From Candidimonas humi (GTDB lineage: Bacteria > Pseudomonadota > Gammaproteobacteria > Burkholderiales > Burkholderiaceae_B), in assembly GCF_019166065.1 (NCBI RefSeq), contig NZ_JAHTBN010000004.1, positions 124,001-188,000 of the forward strand: 64,000 bases of DNA, written 5' to 3'. Positions within the stretch are counted from its first letter, which is position 1. Each line of letters opens with the position of its first letter. Below are positions 17,377-26,941 of this stretch, in pieces. The translations under genes were made by a program, and so were the position numbers. The notes below the pieces were generated by a model. That model did no database searches and was not told the DNA's origin. It was given only the letters and a program-made list of their open reading frames with translations.

Positions 17377-18153
17377 TCAGATAGGGTTGTCGATGTCGAC
17401 GAATTCCACTTCGATGCCGAATTCGCGGGCGACGGCCTGGCCCAGGGCCTGTATGCCGTAGCGTTCGGTGGCGTGGTGGCCGGCGGCGATGAAGCCGGTG
17501 CCGGTTTCGCGTGCCCAGTGGTAGGTCTGTTCCGAGGCCTCGCCGGTGACGTAGGCCTGGGCCCCCGCTGCAGTGGCGGCTTCGATCATGCCTTGCGCCG
17601 CGCCGGTGCACCAGGCGATGCGTTCCAGTTTCTGTTGTGGATTCCCAACAACCAAGGGTTGGCGATGTAAGGCATTGCAAATATGCGTGCCGAGATCTTG
17701 TAGGGTGGCTGGGACTCCCGGCGTGCCCAGCCAGACCAGGTCGTCGGGGCCGCAGGTAAGGGCTTGGCCGGCATCGCCGCGCAGCGGTTCGAAGCCCAGC
17801 ACGCGCGCCAACTGGGCGTTATTTCCCAGTGTGGGGTGGGCGTCCAGGGGCAAGTGATAGGCGTACAGGTTCAGTCCGTGGCTCAAGGCCAGGGCGAGGC
17901 GGGCGCGTTTGGGGCCGCGTATGCAAGGGTCTTCGTTTTTCCAGAACCAGCCGTGATGCACCAATATGGCGTCGGCCTTTTTTGCGACGGCCGCTTCGAT
18001 CAGCTCGTGGGAGGCCGTGACTCCGGTGATAATGTGCGTAATTGTGTCGGTGCCTTCGACCTGCAGGCCGTTGGGGCAATAGTCCCGGAAGCGCTGGGGC
18101 TGTAGGGTGGCGTCCAGCCAGCGGGCCAGTTCTCGCGTGGAAACCTGATTCAT
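17377..18153 (-). CDS. NIF3-like dinuclear metal-centre hexameric protein
   Basis: 258 aa. NIF3/YbgI proteins form toroidal hexamers with two metals per subunit; their biochemical job is not settled. The sequence has the family signature YCPNGLQVEG, metal-binding ILVHHGWFW, LYAYHLPLDAHPTLGNN and a C-terminal GHHATERYG with an acidic EVEFVDIDNP end. The start at 18153 (MNQVSTRELARWL) matches the family. It is convergent with mscL and divergent from the HtrA-type protease, only 16 bp apart. Confidence 0.92.
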   Translation of the reverse strand: MNQVSTRELARWLDATLQPQRFRDYCPNGLQVEGTDTITHIITGVTASHELIEAAVAKKADAILVHHGWFWKNEDPCIRGPKRARLALALSHGLNLYAYHLPLDAHPTLGNNAQLARVLGFEPLRGDAGQALTCGPDDLVWLGTPGVPATLQDLGTHICNALHRQPLVVGNPQQKLERIAWCTGAAQGMIEAATAAGAQAYVTGEASEQTYHWARETGTGFIAAGHHATERYGIQALGQAVAREFGIEVEFVDIDNPI

Positions 18154-18169
18154 TTTCGTCTGTTGCCTT

Positions 18170-19333
18170 ATGCGTCGATTGTGGTTGCTATTCGCCCAGA
18201 CAGTAACGGTCTGCCTCGGTATTTTATTCATCGTGGCGACTTTGCGCCCCGATTGGCTGCATTCGGCGCGCGGGCCTGCATCGCAGCCGGTCGCCTCGAC
18301 GGCGGCTCCCGCCGCGGGCGGCGCGGCCGCCGAGCTGCCTTATGTGTCTTACGCGGCGGCGGTGGCGCTGGCCACGCCTTCGGTGGTGAATGTGTACACC
18401 AGCAAGCAGGTGCGGGTGCCGGTGGTGCCGCTGCCGAACGACCCGCAGTTGAACCGCTTGTTCCGCGAGCTGCCCGGCTTCAGCCGGCGCAAGCAGACGA
18501 CCAATCTGGGTTCGGGCGTGATCGTGCGCGCCGATGGCTATATTTTGACCAACTACCATGTGATCGAGTCGGCCGAGGCGATCGAGGTGGCGCTGAGCGA
18601 CGGCCGGCAGACCAAGGCGAAGCTGGTGGGCGCGGATCCGGACAGTGATCTTGCGGTGCTGAAGGTGGATCTGCCGCATTTGACGCCGATCATGTTCAAT
18701 GGCGACCGCCAGGTCAAGGTGGGCGATGTGGTGCTGGCGATCGGCAATCCGTTCGGCGTGGGGCAGACGACGACGATGGGGATTGTCTCGGCGCTGGGGC
18801 GCAATCGGCTGGGCATCAATATCTACGAGAATTTCATCCAGACCGATGCGGCGATCAATCCGGGCAATTCGGGCGGGGCGCTGATTGATACGCAGGGGCA
18901 TCTGGTCGGGATCAATACGGCGATTTATTCCGAGAACGGGGGTTCGCTGGGCATAGGTTTTGCGATCCCGTCGCAGGCTGCGCACAAGATCATGGAGCAG
19001 ATCATTGCCACGGGGTCGGTGACGCGCGGTTGGCTGGGCATCGAGCCGCAGGACATTACGCCGGATCTGGCCCATGCCTTCGGCCTGAGCCGCGATGATG
19101 GGGTGATTGTTGCGACGGTGCTGCGCAATGGGCCGGCCGGGCGGGCGGGAATCCGGGTGGGGGACATTATCCTGAAGATCGATGGCCAGGAGGTGTACGA
19201 CACGATCGGCTTCCTCAACCAGATCGCGCGGCTGCCTCCAGGGCATGAGATTACGCTGACGATACGGCGCGGGGGGCGGACGATGGAGATGTCGGCCAAG
19301 GTGGGGATACGGCCGCGCATCTCGCGGCCTTGA
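18170..19333 (+). CDS. Membrane-anchored HtrA/Deg-family serine protease
   Basis: 387 aa. The N-terminus is one uncleaved transmembrane helix (residues 5-24), then an Ala/Pro linker. The trypsin-like domain has the full triad: His130 (TNYHVIESAEA), Asp160 (DPDSDLAVLKVD) and Ser234 (NPGNSGGALID). A single PDZ domain follows (about 270-380, with RGWLGIEPQDI and GIRVGDIILKIDGQEV). One PDZ plus a membrane anchor is the DegS/AlgW layout, so a role in envelope-stress signalling is plausible. DegQ-like quality control is the alternative. Confidence 0.88.
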   Translation: MRRLWLLFAQTVTVCLGILFIVATLRPDWLHSARGPASQPVASTAAPAAGGAAAELPYVSYAAAVALATPSVVNVYTSKQVRVPVVPLPNDPQLNRLFRELPGFSRRKQTTNLGSGVIVRADGYILTNYHVIESAEAIEVALSDGRQTKAKLVGADPDSDLAVLKVDLPHLTPIMFNGDRQVKVGDVVLAIGNPFGVGQTTTMGIVSALGRNRLGINIYENFIQTDAAINPGNSGGALIDTQGHLVGINTAIYSENGGSLGIGFAIPSQAAHKIMEQIIATGSVTRGWLGIEPQDITPDLAHAFGLSRDDGVIVATVLRNGPAGRAGIRVGDIILKIDGQEVYDTIGFLNQIARLPPGHEITLTIRRGGRTMEMSAKVGIRPRISRP

Positions 19334-19354
19334 GGTTTTTAGGTTTCTTAACCC

Positions 19355-19585
19355 GCGCCGCGGGCGGCTGGGGCTGAGCAGGCTCGCTCGCCCGACCCCG
19401 GCTACGCCGGGGTTGCCCTTGACCTCCGGGCGTTTTGGGTGCGGTCGGCAAACTCGCAACGCGGCCAGTCCCCCGGACTGGCCGCACCCTTGTTGCTCAA
19501 ACAGAGCCTCCCTTGCCTCCCCCAAAACGCCCTGCGGTGGCGGCGGGCTCGGACGAGCCTGCTCAGCCCCAGCCGCCCGCGGCGC
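19355..19585. repeat. Composite inverted-repeat element (REP/BIME-like)
   Basis: It occupies the 399-bp gap between the protease and tatC. Perfect 32-bp arms lie at 19355-19386 and 19554-19585. Between them are two nested hairpins: accccggc-tac-gccggggt (19395-19413) and gcggccagtcc-ccc-ggactggccgc (19461-19485). The purine/pyrimidine motif cccaaaacgcc around 19520 recurs inverted just outside the right arm (19593-19606). There is no convincing gene. The structure suggests a mobile or dispersed intergenic repeat that also ends transcription from both sides. The remaining gap (19586-19732) shows nothing clear. Confidence 0.85.
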
Positions 19586-19732
19586 TGGACGGCGGCGTGT
19601 TTTGGGGGAAGTGGGGCGTGTTGGAGAAGCGTACTAGGGGAACGGGGTGCAAGGCCCTTACGGCCATGGCAGCCGGCGCGGGCGTCGGGGCGTGCGACGG
19701 CCGCGTTTTACCGGTAATGGCGGCGTCAGCCC

Positions 19733-20551
19733 TTATTCGGCGTGGTATTCGTCGACTTCGGCGGATTCTTTGGCTTCCGCGGCTTCGCGCTTGGCGTCTT
19801 GTTTCTTGATCAGGCTGGCGGCGAAGACGCCGATCTCGAACAGCAGGCACAGGGGGAAGGCCAGCATGAACTGGCTGAGCGCGTCGGGCGGAGTGACCAC
19901 GGCGGCGGTGATGAAGGCGCCGACGATCACGTAGCCGCGCACGGAGCGCAGTTTCTCGACGGTGACGATGCCGGTCTTGACCAGCAGGATCACGGCGATG
20001 GGGACTTCGAAGGTCACGCCGAAGGCCACGAACATGGTCATGACGAAGTTCAGGTAGGCCTCGATGTCAGGGGCCGGCGTGATGGAATGGGGCGCGAAGT
20101 GGGCGATGAAGTGGAAGACGGTGCGAAACACCACGAAGTAGCAGAACGCCATGCCCAGCAGGAACAGGAAGGTGCTGGAAATGATCAGCGGCAGGGCCAG
20201 GCGTTTTTCGTGCTTGTACAGCCCGGGCGCGACGAAGGCCCAGGCCTGGTACAGCACGATGGGCAGGGCGATCAGGAACGCGGCCAGCAGCGTTACTTTA
20301 ATGGGCACCATGAAGGGCGTGATCACGCCGGTGGCGATCATGCGCGTGCCCTGGGGCAGAGTGGCCAGCATCGGCGCGGCGAGAATATCGTAGATCTTCG
20401 AGGCGCCGGGATAGATGAACAGGATGACGAAGATCACCAATACCGATATGGCCGCGCGTATCAGGCGCGTGCGTAGTTCGATCAGGTGGGAGATGAAGGA
20501 ATCTTCTTCGAGGGGGGCGTCTTCCTGCTGCGCGTTGGCGTCCTGCTTCAC
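19733..20551 (-). CDS. tatC: Sec-independent translocase subunit TatC
   Basis: 272 aa with six hydrophobic segments. TatC recognises twin-arginine signal peptides and, with TatB, forms the receptor in the inner membrane. The N-terminal FISHLIELRTRLIRA motif is diagnostic, followed by the MVPIKVTLLAAFLIALP region and the conserved periplasmic Pro-rich FAP segment. The C-terminal tail is charged. It overlaps tatB by 4 bp and is the last gene of the long his-tat block. Confidence 0.97.
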   Translation of the reverse strand: MKQDANAQQEDAPLEEDSFISHLIELRTRLIRAAISVLVIFVILFIYPGASKIYDILAAPMLATLPQGTRMIATGVITPFMVPIKVTLLAAFLIALPIVLYQAWAFVAPGLYKHEKRLALPLIISSTFLFLLGMAFCYFVVFRTVFHFIAHFAPHSITPAPDIEAYLNFVMTMFVAFGVTFEVPIAVILLVKTGIVTVEKLRSVRGYVIVGAFITAAVVTPPDALSQFMLAFPLCLLFEIGVFAASLIKKQDAKREAAEAKESAEVDEYHAE

Positions 20552-21096
20552 GTTGGCGTCCCGCTGGGTGTTGAGGTCGTGGATTTGGTGGGAGGTGCAG
20601 CCGGTTCGGCCTCGGCCAGCGCGCTAGCCTCGGCGAAGCCGGGCAGGGATTTTTGCGTATCGTCGACGAGCGCCGGGGCGGCCCCGGCGGCATCCGCGAT
20701 TTCTACCGGCTTGCCGGCCGCGGCGGCGGCTTCGCTGACGTTGGCGGCAGCTTGCGCGACTTTTTCTTCGGCGTTTTTCAGGGGCGCCTGCAGCTCGGCC
20801 TGCATGGAATGCGCGGCGTCGGCCAGGGAATCCTTGGCTTGCTGCAGTTCTTGAGAGGTTTCTTCCAGCGAGGCCTGCACGGTGCGGGCCGCGTCTTCCA
20901 TCTGGCCCTTCAGGTTGCGCAGCTCGTCGAGGTCCATTTCGCGCTGGATGTCGCTCTTGACGTCGTTGACGTAACGCTGCGCGCGCCCGACCAGGTGGCC
21001 GATGGTGCGGGCCACGGTGGGCAGGCGCTGCGGACCGATGACGACGAGCGCCACGATGCCGATAAGCATGAGTTCGCTAAAGCTGACGTCGAACAT
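20548..21096 (-). CDS. tatB: Sec-independent translocase subunit TatB
   Basis: 182 aa. One N-terminal transmembrane helix (MFDVSFSELMLIGIVALVVIGPQRLP) with the Glu8 and Gly-Pro hinge typical of TatB, then an amphipathic helix and a long, charged, Ala/Pro-rich tail of low complexity. It partners TatC in signal-peptide binding. It is 55 bp downstream of tatA and overlaps tatC by an ATGA. Confidence 0.95.
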   Translation of the reverse strand: MFDVSFSELMLIGIVALVVIGPQRLPTVARTIGHLVGRAQRYVNDVKSDIQREMDLDELRNLKGQMEDAARTVQASLEETSQELQQAKDSLADAAHSMQAELQAPLKNAEEKVAQAAANVSEAAAAAGKPVEIADAAGAAPALVDDTQKSLPGFAEASALAEAEPAAPPTKSTTSTPSGTPT

Positions 21097-21151
21097 GGAT
21101 AAGGCCGGTTACAGGAATGAAAAAAGGAAATGGCGCGAGACCGTGTGGTGG

Positions 21152-21385
21152 TCAGGCGTCGGTTTTTTCCTTGGCCTGGACGTCGATCGTCTCGCCGTTG
21201 GTGACGCGCTGCGTGACGGCTTCGGGCTTGGCGTCGGCCTCTTCGTTGGCGTCGCGCATGCCTTTCTTGAATCCTTTCACGGCACTGCCAAGGTCTTCGC
21301 CGACGTTGCGCAGCTTCTTGGTGCCGAACACCAGCGCGACGATGACCAGGACGATCAACCAGTGCCAAATGCTGAAACTACCCAT
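21152..21385 (-). CDS. tatA: Sec-independent translocase subunit TatA
   Basis: 77 aa. A short transmembrane helix ([16 protein letters not shown]) is followed by the [20 protein letters not shown] hinge and amphipathic helix of TatA, and a polar tail. TatA oligomers form the variable-size passage for folded proteins. It begins 15 bp after the HIT gene, in the usual hisE-HIT-tatA order. Confidence 0.97.
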   Translation of the reverse strand: MGSFSIWHWLIVLVIVALVFGTKKLRNVGEDLGSAVKGFKKGMRDANEEADAKPEAVTQRVTNGETIDVQAKEKTDA

Positions 21386-21400
21386 AATGGAGCTCTCCGT

Positions 21401-21769
21401 TTAGACGGCGGGTGCCGCCTTTTTATTCCGGGGGCAGGCGCCCCCGATAGTGTGAAAATGCAATTGCGCGGTTTCCTGTCCTCCGTTCGTTCCCGCTTGG
21501 GAAACCAGTTGGAAACCGCCCTGGCAATCCGGCCCGCGGCCGTGTTTGCGGGCTGCGCGGGACGCCAGGGCCATCATTCTACCCAACCGCGGCGCGTCCG
21601 CGTCTTGCGGGCCTCGTATTGAAACAATATGGCGTTTCGCAATAAGTAGCAAGTGCGTCGGCGCGGCGGTGCCGATGCGGTGGAACGCGTGCGCGCCGCG
21701 GCTTTCGGGGGCGGCGCGGGACGCAATACCGGCCCCGGGCATCTTGCGGGTCGGGCGCATGGTGTTCAT
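21401..21769 (-). CDS. Divergent HIT-family protein (altered HIT motif)
   Basis: 122 aa, ATG overlapping the hisE stop (ATGA). HIT proteins are nucleotide hydrolases or transferases with the motif HxHxH. The core [16 protein letters not shown] and a C-terminal LHFHTIGG are clearly HIT. However the first His of the motif is Gln102 (QLHFHTI), and the usual N-terminal CIFCKI zinc segment is replaced by an Arg-rich stretch ([15 protein letters not shown]). His104 and His106 remain. It could be a working variant or a decaying gene; the position between hisE and tatA is the family's normal one in this lineage. Confidence 0.75.
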   Translation of the reverse strand: MNTMRPTRKMPGAGIASRAAPESRGAHAFHRIGTAAPTHLLLIAKRHIVSIRGPQDADAPRLGRMMALASRAARKHGRGPDCQGGFQLVSQAGTNGGQETAQLHFHTIGGACPRNKKAAPAV

Positions 21770-22122
21770 GGCGTGCCCCCGCCGCCCCGGGCGGCTTTTT
21801 CGGCCAGGCCGGACACGCCTTCGCGGCGCGCCAGTTCGCGCAGCACGTCTTCGGGGCGCAAGTTGTAGTGCGTCAGCGCCACCAGGGTGTGGAACCACAG
21901 GTCGGCGGCTTCGCTGACGATACGCTCGGGCACGCCGTCCTTGGCCGCCATGACCAGTTCGGTGGCTTCTTCGCCGATTTTCTTCAGGAAGGCGTCGGGC
22001 CCGCGCGCCAGCAGGCCGGCCGAGTAGGACGAGCGCGGATCGCCGCCGTGCGAGGGCAGGCGCGATTCGAGCGTGTCGGCAAGGCGCGCCAGGATGTCGG
22101 CGTATTCGGCGGTGGGGCTCAT
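21766..22122 (-). CDS. hisE: Phosphoribosyl-ATP pyrophosphatase
   Basis: 118 aa. It hydrolyses phosphoribosyl-ATP to phosphoribosyl-AMP, step 2 of histidine synthesis. The MazG-like helical fold signature is visible: [19 protein letters not shown] and [20 protein letters not shown], whose acidic residues bind magnesium. It is separate from hisI here, not fused as in enterobacteria. It overlaps hisI (upstream) and the HIT gene (downstream) by 4 bp each. Confidence 0.96.
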   Translation of the reverse strand: MSPTAEYADILARLADTLESRLPSHGGDPRSSYSAGLLARGPDAFLKKIGEEATELVMAAKDGVPERIVSEAADLWFHTLVALTHYNLRPEDVLRELARREGVSGLAEKAARGGGGTP

Positions 22123-22523
22123 TTGTAGATCAGTTCCGGGTCTTTCAGGACGGGGTCGACGGTGGTCCAGGCAGGCGTTTCGGGGGCGCCGTCCAGGCGG
22201 CGGAAAAAGCAGCTCGCCCTGCCTGTATGACAAGCGATGCCGCCTTGTTGTTCCACTTTCAGCAGGATTACGTCGCCGTCGCAGTCGAGGCGGATTTCGC
22301 GGACGGCCTGCACGTTGCCGGATTCTTCGCCCTTGCGCCACAGGCGCCCGCGCGAGCGCGACCAGTACACGGCGCGGCCGCTGGCCGCGGTCTCGGCCAG
22401 GGCCTCGGCGTTCATCCAGGCCACCATGAGCACGGCGCCGCTGGCGGCGTCTTGTGCGATGGCCGGCAGCAGCCCGTCGGGGCCGAATTTCACGTCGGAG
22501 AGCCAGTCGGAATCGGGTTTCAT
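22119..22523 (-). CDS. hisI: Phosphoribosyl-AMP cyclohydrolase
   Basis: 134 aa. It opens the adenine ring of phosphoribosyl-AMP, step 3 of histidine synthesis. The zinc and active-site residues sit in [16 protein letters not shown] and [25 protein letters not shown] and [18 protein letters not shown] are typical of the family. It overlaps hisF and hisE by 4 bp at each end, consistent with coupled translation. Confidence 0.96.
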   Translation of the reverse strand: MKPDSDWLSDVKFGPDGLLPAIAQDAASGAVLMVAWMNAEALAETAASGRAVYWSRSRGRLWRKGEESGNVQAVREIRLDCDGDVILLKVEQQGGIACHTGRASCFFRRLDGAPETPAWTTVDPVLKDPELIYK

Positions 22524-23389
22524 GAGGGCAATCGTACCTTAATACCCAGGCGGGCCATGAATTCCTTGGCCTCGCGGACGGTGTGCTGGCCGTAGTGGAA
22601 GATGCTGGCGGCCAGCACGGCACTGGCGCGGCCCAGGGTCACGCCGTCGGCGAGGTCCTGCAGGCCGCCCACGCCGCCCGAGGCGATGACGGGCACCGCC
22701 ACGGCGTCGGAGACGGCCCGGGTGAGTTCCAGGTCGAAGCCGGAGCGCGTGCCGTCGCGGTCCATGCTGGTCAGCAGGATTTCGCCGGCGCCGTATTCAG
22801 CCATCTTGCGGGCCCACTGCACGGCGTCCAGGCCGGTGGCCTTGCGCCCGCCGTGGGTGTAGACCTCCCAGCGGGGGGCCGTGCCGTCGGCCGCGCCGCG
22901 CCGCGCGTCTATGGCCACCACGATGCATTGCGAGCCGTGGTAGGCGGCCGCGTCGCGTACCAGTTCGGGGTTGGCCACGGCCGCGCTGTTGATGGATATC
23001 TTGTCGGCGCCGGCGTTCAGCAGGCGCTGGATGTCGCCGACCTGGCGCACGCCGCCGCCCACGGTCAGCGGGATGAACACCTGCGAGGCCACGGCCTCGA
23101 TGATGGGCAGGATCAGGTCGCGGCCGTCGCTGGTGGCGGTGATGTCCAGGAAGGTGAGCTCGTCGGCGCCCTGCTCGTCGTAGCGGCGGGCGATTTCGAT
23201 GGGGTCGCCGGCGTCGATCAGGTCGACGAAATTCACGCCCTTGACGACCCGGCCGGCGGTGACGTCCAGGCAGGGGATGATGCGCCGCGTGAGCGCGTCG
23301 GCGGCCGCGGCCGCATCCGGTTTGGTGTTCACGGGCTTATCTTCCTGTGGCCGCGCGGTGTCCGTTGCTTGCGCGAGGCTTGCGGTCAT
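22520..23389 (-). CDS. hisF: Imidazole glycerol phosphate synthase cyclase subunit
   Basis: 289 aa from the ATG overlapping the hisA stop. HisF uses ammonia from HisH to make imidazole glycerol phosphate and AICAR. The TIM barrel starts at [20 protein letters not shown], with the catalytic Asp in CLDV and the second in [10 protein letters not shown]. Phosphate-binding glycines are in VGGGVR and IASGGVGG. About 35 extra N-terminal residues precede the barrel; an internal GTG at 23332 would give a more usual 270-aa protein, so the start is uncertain. Confidence 0.94.
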   Translation of the reverse strand: MTASLAQATDTARPQEDKPVNTKPDAAAAADALTRRIIPCLDVTAGRVVKGVNFVDLIDAGDPIEIARRYDEQGADELTFLDITATSDGRDLILPIIEAVASQVFIPLTVGGGVRQVGDIQRLLNAGADKISINSAAVANPELVRDAAAYHGSQCIVVAIDARRGAADGTAPRWEVYTHGGRKATGLDAVQWARKMAEYGAGEILLTSMDRDGTRSGFDLELTRAVSDAVAVPVIASGGVGGLQDLADGVTLGRASAVLAASIFHYGQHTVREAKEFMARLGIKVRLPS

Positions 23390-24129
23390 GCCGCACCGAG
23401 CTGGTCCGCGAGGTCTTGCGCGGCCTGGAAGTCGAGCGTGCCTTCGTACAGGCTGCGCCCGAGGATGGCGCCTTCGACGCCTTCTTCTTCGACCGCGCAC
23501 AAGGCCTCGATGTCTTTCAGGTCGGTGACACCGCCCGAGGCGATGATGGGGATCTTGACGTTGCGGGCCAGCCTGACCGTGGCTTCGATGTTGACGCCCG
23601 ACAGCATGCCGTCGCGCCCGATGTCGGTGTAGATGATGGCCTCGCAGCCGTAGTCCTCGAACTTGCGGGCCAGGTCGAGCACGTCGTGGCGCGTGAGCTT
23701 GCTCCAGCCGTCGGTGGCCACCTTGCCGTCGCGCGCGTCGAGCCCGACGATGATGTTGCCGGGAAAGGCGCTGCAGGCGTCGCGCAGGAAGCCCGGGTCT
23801 TTGACGGCGGCGGTGCCGATGATGGCGTAGGAGATGCCGTTGTCGAGGTAGCGCTCGATGGTGTCCAGGTCGCGGATGCCGCCGCCGATCTGCACCGAGA
23901 CGTCTTCGCCGACGGCATCGATGATGGCCTTGATGGCGGCTTCGTTGCGCGGCTTGCCGGCCACTGCGCCGTTCAGGTCGACCAGGTGCAGGCGCCGCGC
24001 TCCTTGGTCCAGCCACTGCTGCGCCATGGCGGCGGGCTCGTCGGAAAATACCGTGGCATTGTCGAGATCACCCTGGCGCAGGCGTACGCAACGTCCGTCT
24101 TTCAGGTCAATGGCGGGGATGAGAAGCAT
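23386..24129 (-). CDS. hisA: ProFAR isomerase HisA
   Basis: 247 aa. 1-(5-phosphoribosyl)-5-[(5-phosphoribosylamino)methylideneamino]imidazole-4-carboxamide isomerase, an Amadori rearrangement in histidine synthesis. The TIM barrel has catalytic Asp8 ([15 protein letters not shown]) and the opposite Asp in [12 protein letters not shown]. Phosphate loops are VQIGGGIRD and [10 protein letters not shown]. The gene follows hisH by 80 bp and overlaps hisF by 4 bp. Confidence 0.97.
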   Translation of the reverse strand: MLLIPAIDLKDGRCVRLRQGDLDNATVFSDEPAAMAQQWLDQGARRLHLVDLNGAVAGKPRNEAAIKAIIDAVGEDVSVQIGGGIRDLDTIERYLDNGISYAIIGTAAVKDPGFLRDACSAFPGNIIVGLDARDGKVATDGWSKLTRHDVLDLARKFEDYGCEAIIYTDIGRDGMLSGVNIEATVRLARNVKIPIIASGGVTDLKDIEALCAVEEEGVEGAILGRSLYEGTLDFQAAQDLADQLGAA

Positions 24130-24209
24130 GATCGGTAATGGCCGGTGAAGGCTGAACGGGTAAGTCGATTAGGGTGTGAGCCGGAGGCTGCCCCGGCGGC
24201 GGCGTGGCG

Positions 24210-24860
24210 TCAGGGGGCCCAGTTGACGAAGTTGCGATACAGCTGCAGGCCGTCGCTGGCGCTCTTTTCCGGATGGAACTGTACTGCGAAAATGTTAGCT
24301 GCTGCGACCGCACAGGTAAAGCCTAATCCATAGTGGGTTTCCCCGACAATCAGGGCCGGATCGGCGGGTTCGGCGTAGTAACTGTGCACGAAGTAAAAAT
24401 ATGCGTCGTCCGCGATGCCGTTCCACAGGGGGTGGCGCCGGGTCTGCCTGACGCGGTTCCAGCCCATGTGCGGGATCTTCAGGCGCGGCGCGTCGTCGGC
24501 GGCATGCCCGTCGGCGAATTGCGGGCCGGTGAAGCGCCTGACCTGGCCCGGGAATATGTCCAGGCAGGGCGTGTTGCCTTCTTCGCTGCGCGAGAACAGC
24601 ATCTGCTCGCCCACGCATACGCCCAGCAGGGGTTTTTCGCGCGCGGCGCGCAGCACCGCGTCGATCAGCCCCGAGGCCCGCAGCGTGCGCATGCAGTCGG
24701 GCATGGCGCCCTGGCCGGGGAAGACCACGCGGCTGGCGCGATCGATTTCCTGCGCTTCCTGGCAGATCCTGATATCGGCTTCGGGAGCGGCGGCGCGCAG
24801 CGCGCGGGCAACCGAGTGGAAGTTACCCATGCCGTAGTCGACGATGGCGATCGTGTTCAC
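24210..24860 (-). CDS. hisH: Imidazole glycerol phosphate synthase glutaminase subunit
   Basis: 216 aa from a GTG start ([13 protein letters not shown]). HisH hydrolyses glutamine and channels ammonia to HisF. The class I amidotransferase triad is visible: the nucleophile Cys in [12 protein letters not shown], and His and Glu in [12 protein letters not shown]. The oxyanion strand is [12 protein letters not shown]. The frame continues to an ATG at 24911, but those 17 codons are Ala/Ser-rich and the IAIVDYG strand normally sits at the N-terminus. Confidence 0.94.
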   Translation of the reverse strand: MNTIAIVDYGMGNFHSVARALRAAAPEADIRICQEAQEIDRASRVVFPGQGAMPDCMRTLRASGLIDAVLRAAREKPLLGVCVGEQMLFSRSEEGNTPCLDIFPGQVRRFTGPQFADGHAADDAPRLKIPHMGWNRVRQTRRHPLWNGIADDAYFYFVHSYYAEPADPALIVGETHYGLGFTCAVAAANIFAVQFHPEKSASDGLQLYRNFVNWAP

Positions 24861-24992
24861 ACTGTGTCCGGACGGTTCGTTGGAGGCGGAGGCGACGGCG
24901 GCTCCCGCCATTGAGCTAGTGGTAGAGGGCTACGAGCGTGTGACTATAGTTCAAACAGAGGCGGCGCGGGGGCCGGCGGGCCGCGCGGGAGA

Positions 24993-25580
24993 TTACAGCA
25001 CGCCCTTGGTGGACGGCACGCTGCCGCCGCTGCGCGGGTCGATCTCGGTGGCCATGCGCAGGGCGCGGCCGAAGGCCTTGAAGACCGTTTCGCACTGATG
25101 GTGCGAGTTGATCCCGCGCAGGTTGTCGATGTGCAGCGTCACCAGCGCGTGGTTGACGAAGCCCTGGAAGAATTCGCGCGTCAGGTCGACGTCGAAGCGG
25201 CCGACGTGCGAGCGCGTGAAGGGCACGTGGAATTCCAGGCCTGGGCGGCCGGAGAAATCGACCACGACGCGCGACAGCGCCTCGTCCAGCGGCACGTAGG
25301 AATGCCCGTAGCGGCGCAGCCCGGCCTTGTTGCCGACGGCTTGCGCGAAGGCCTGGCCCAGCGTGATGCCTACGTCTTCGACCGTGTGGTGGTCATCGAT
25401 TTGCGTGTCGCCCTGGCACTTGATGTCGAGATCGAACAGGCCGTGGCGCGCAATCTGGTCGAGCATGTGGTCGAGAAAGGGCACGCCGGTGTCTATCGAT
25501 TGGCGGCCGGTACCGTCCAGGTCGATGGCGACCCGGATGCGGGTTTCATTGGTGTTGCGGCTGATTTCGGCGGTGCGCAT
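24993..25580 (-). CDS. hisB: Imidazoleglycerol-phosphate dehydratase
   Basis: 195 aa, the monofunctional form without a histidinol phosphatase domain. It dehydrates IGP to imidazole acetol phosphate with two manganese ions. Metal-ligand motifs are [32 protein letters not shown] and GINSHHQCE. It lies 15 bp after hisD. A separate phosphatase must exist elsewhere, as none is in the window; hisC is also absent. Confidence 0.97.
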   Translation of the reverse strand: MRTAEISRNTNETRIRVAIDLDGTGRQSIDTGVPFLDHMLDQIARHGLFDLDIKCQGDTQIDDHHTVEDVGITLGQAFAQAVGNKAGLRRYGHSYVPLDEALSRVVVDFSGRPGLEFHVPFTRSHVGRFDVDLTREFFQGFVNHALVTLHIDNLRGINSHHQCETVFKAFGRALRMATEIDPRSGGSVPSTKGVL

Positions 25581-25595
25581 GGGCGGGCGTGATCG

Positions 25596-26903
25596 TCAGT
25601 TTGTGGAGTCGGTACGGTACTGGGCGCTGGCGGCATGCGCCGGCAGCCCTTCGCCCAGGGCCAGGGTGGCCGCCAGCCGGCCCAGTTTGCGGGCGCCTGC
25701 GGGCGAGACCTGTATCAGGCTGGAGCGCTTCTGGAAATCATACACTCCCAGGGGCGAGGAGAAGCGCGCGGTGCGCGAAGTCGGCAGCACGTGGTTGGGG
25801 CCGGCGCAGTAGTCGCCCAGCGCCTCGGAACTATAGCGGCCCATGAATATGGCTCCGGCATGGCGGATCCGCTCGGCCCATTTCTCGGGCTGTTCTGTGG
25901 AAATTTCCAGGTGCTCGGGCGCGATTTCGTTGGCGATGGCGCAGGCCTCTTCGAGGTCGCGCACCTGGATCAGGGCGCCGCGCCCGCCCAGGCTGGCGCC
26001 GATGATGGCTGCGCGCGGCATGGTGGGCAGCAGCCGTTCGATGGCGGCCTGCACCTGGTCGAGATAGGCGGCGTCGGGGCACAGCAGGATGGCCTGCGCC
26101 AGTTCGTCGTGCTCGGCTTGCGAGAACAGGTCCATCGCGATCCAGTCTGCCGGGGTGGTGCCGTCGCAGATGACCAGGATTTCGCTGGGACCCGCGATCA
26201 TGTCTATGCCCACGGTGCCGAAGACGCGCCGCTTGGCGCTGGCCACGTAGGCGTTGCCCGGGCCGACGATCTTGTCCACCGGCGCGATGCTGTCGGTGCC
26301 GTAGGCCAGCGCGCCTATGGCCTGCGCCCCGCCCACGGCCCAGGCGCGATCCACGCCGGCGATGGCGGCCGCGGCCAGCACCATGGGGTTGCGCGTCCCG
26401 CCCGGGGTGGGCGTGACCATGACGACTTCGGCCACGCCGGCCACCTTGGCGGGGATGGCGTTCATCAGCACCGACGAAGGGTAGGCGGCCTTGCCGCCCG
26501 GCACGTACAGGCCGACCCGGTCCAGCGGCGTCACCTTCTGGCCCAGCAGCGTGCCGTCTTTGTCGGTATATGTCCAGGTGCGGCCCAGTTGGCGCTCGTG
26601 GTAGCTGCGCACGCGCGCGGCGGCGGCCTGCAGCGCCTCGCGCTGCGCCGCGGGCAGTTCGTCCAGGGCCTGCTGCCATTGCTCTCGCGGGATCTCCAGG
26701 GCGGCCACCGAGTCGGCCTGCACCTTGTCGAAGCGCCGCGTGTAGTCCAGCAGGGCCGCATCGCCGCGCGTGCGCACCTCGCGCAATATCTCGGCGCTGG
26801 CGCGTTCGATGGATTCGTCTTCCGCGGCGTCGAAGGCCAGCAGCTTGCGCAGGCGGGCCTGGAAATCGTCGGCGATGGTATTGAGGCGGGTGATCACGGG
26901 CAT
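25596..26903 (-). CDS. hisD: Histidinol dehydrogenase
   Basis: 435 aa. It oxidises L-histidinol to L-histidine in two NAD-dependent steps at one zinc site. Signature segments are [65 protein letters not shown] (zinc and substrate residues) and the paired His in IAPEHLEI. Length and motifs are complete. It sits between hisG and hisB. Confidence 0.97.
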   Translation of the reverse strand: MPVITRLNTIADDFQARLRKLLAFDAAEDESIERASAEILREVRTRGDAALLDYTRRFDKVQADSVAALEIPREQWQQALDELPAAQREALQAAAARVRSYHERQLGRTWTYTDKDGTLLGQKVTPLDRVGLYVPGGKAAYPSSVLMNAIPAKVAGVAEVVMVTPTPGGTRNPMVLAAAAIAGVDRAWAVGGAQAIGALAYGTDSIAPVDKIVGPGNAYVASAKRRVFGTVGIDMIAGPSEILVICDGTTPADWIAMDLFSQAEHDELAQAILLCPDAAYLDQVQAAIERLLPTMPRAAIIGASLGGRGALIQVRDLEEACAIANEIAPEHLEISTEQPEKWAERIRHAGAIFMGRYSSEALGDYCAGPNHVLPTSRTARFSSPLGVYDFQKRSSLIQVSPAGARKLGRLAATLALGEGLPAHAASAQYRTDSTN

Positions 26904-26941
26904 GGTGCTTGGGTGTGTGGATTAGCCGGGCGGCGCCGGGG

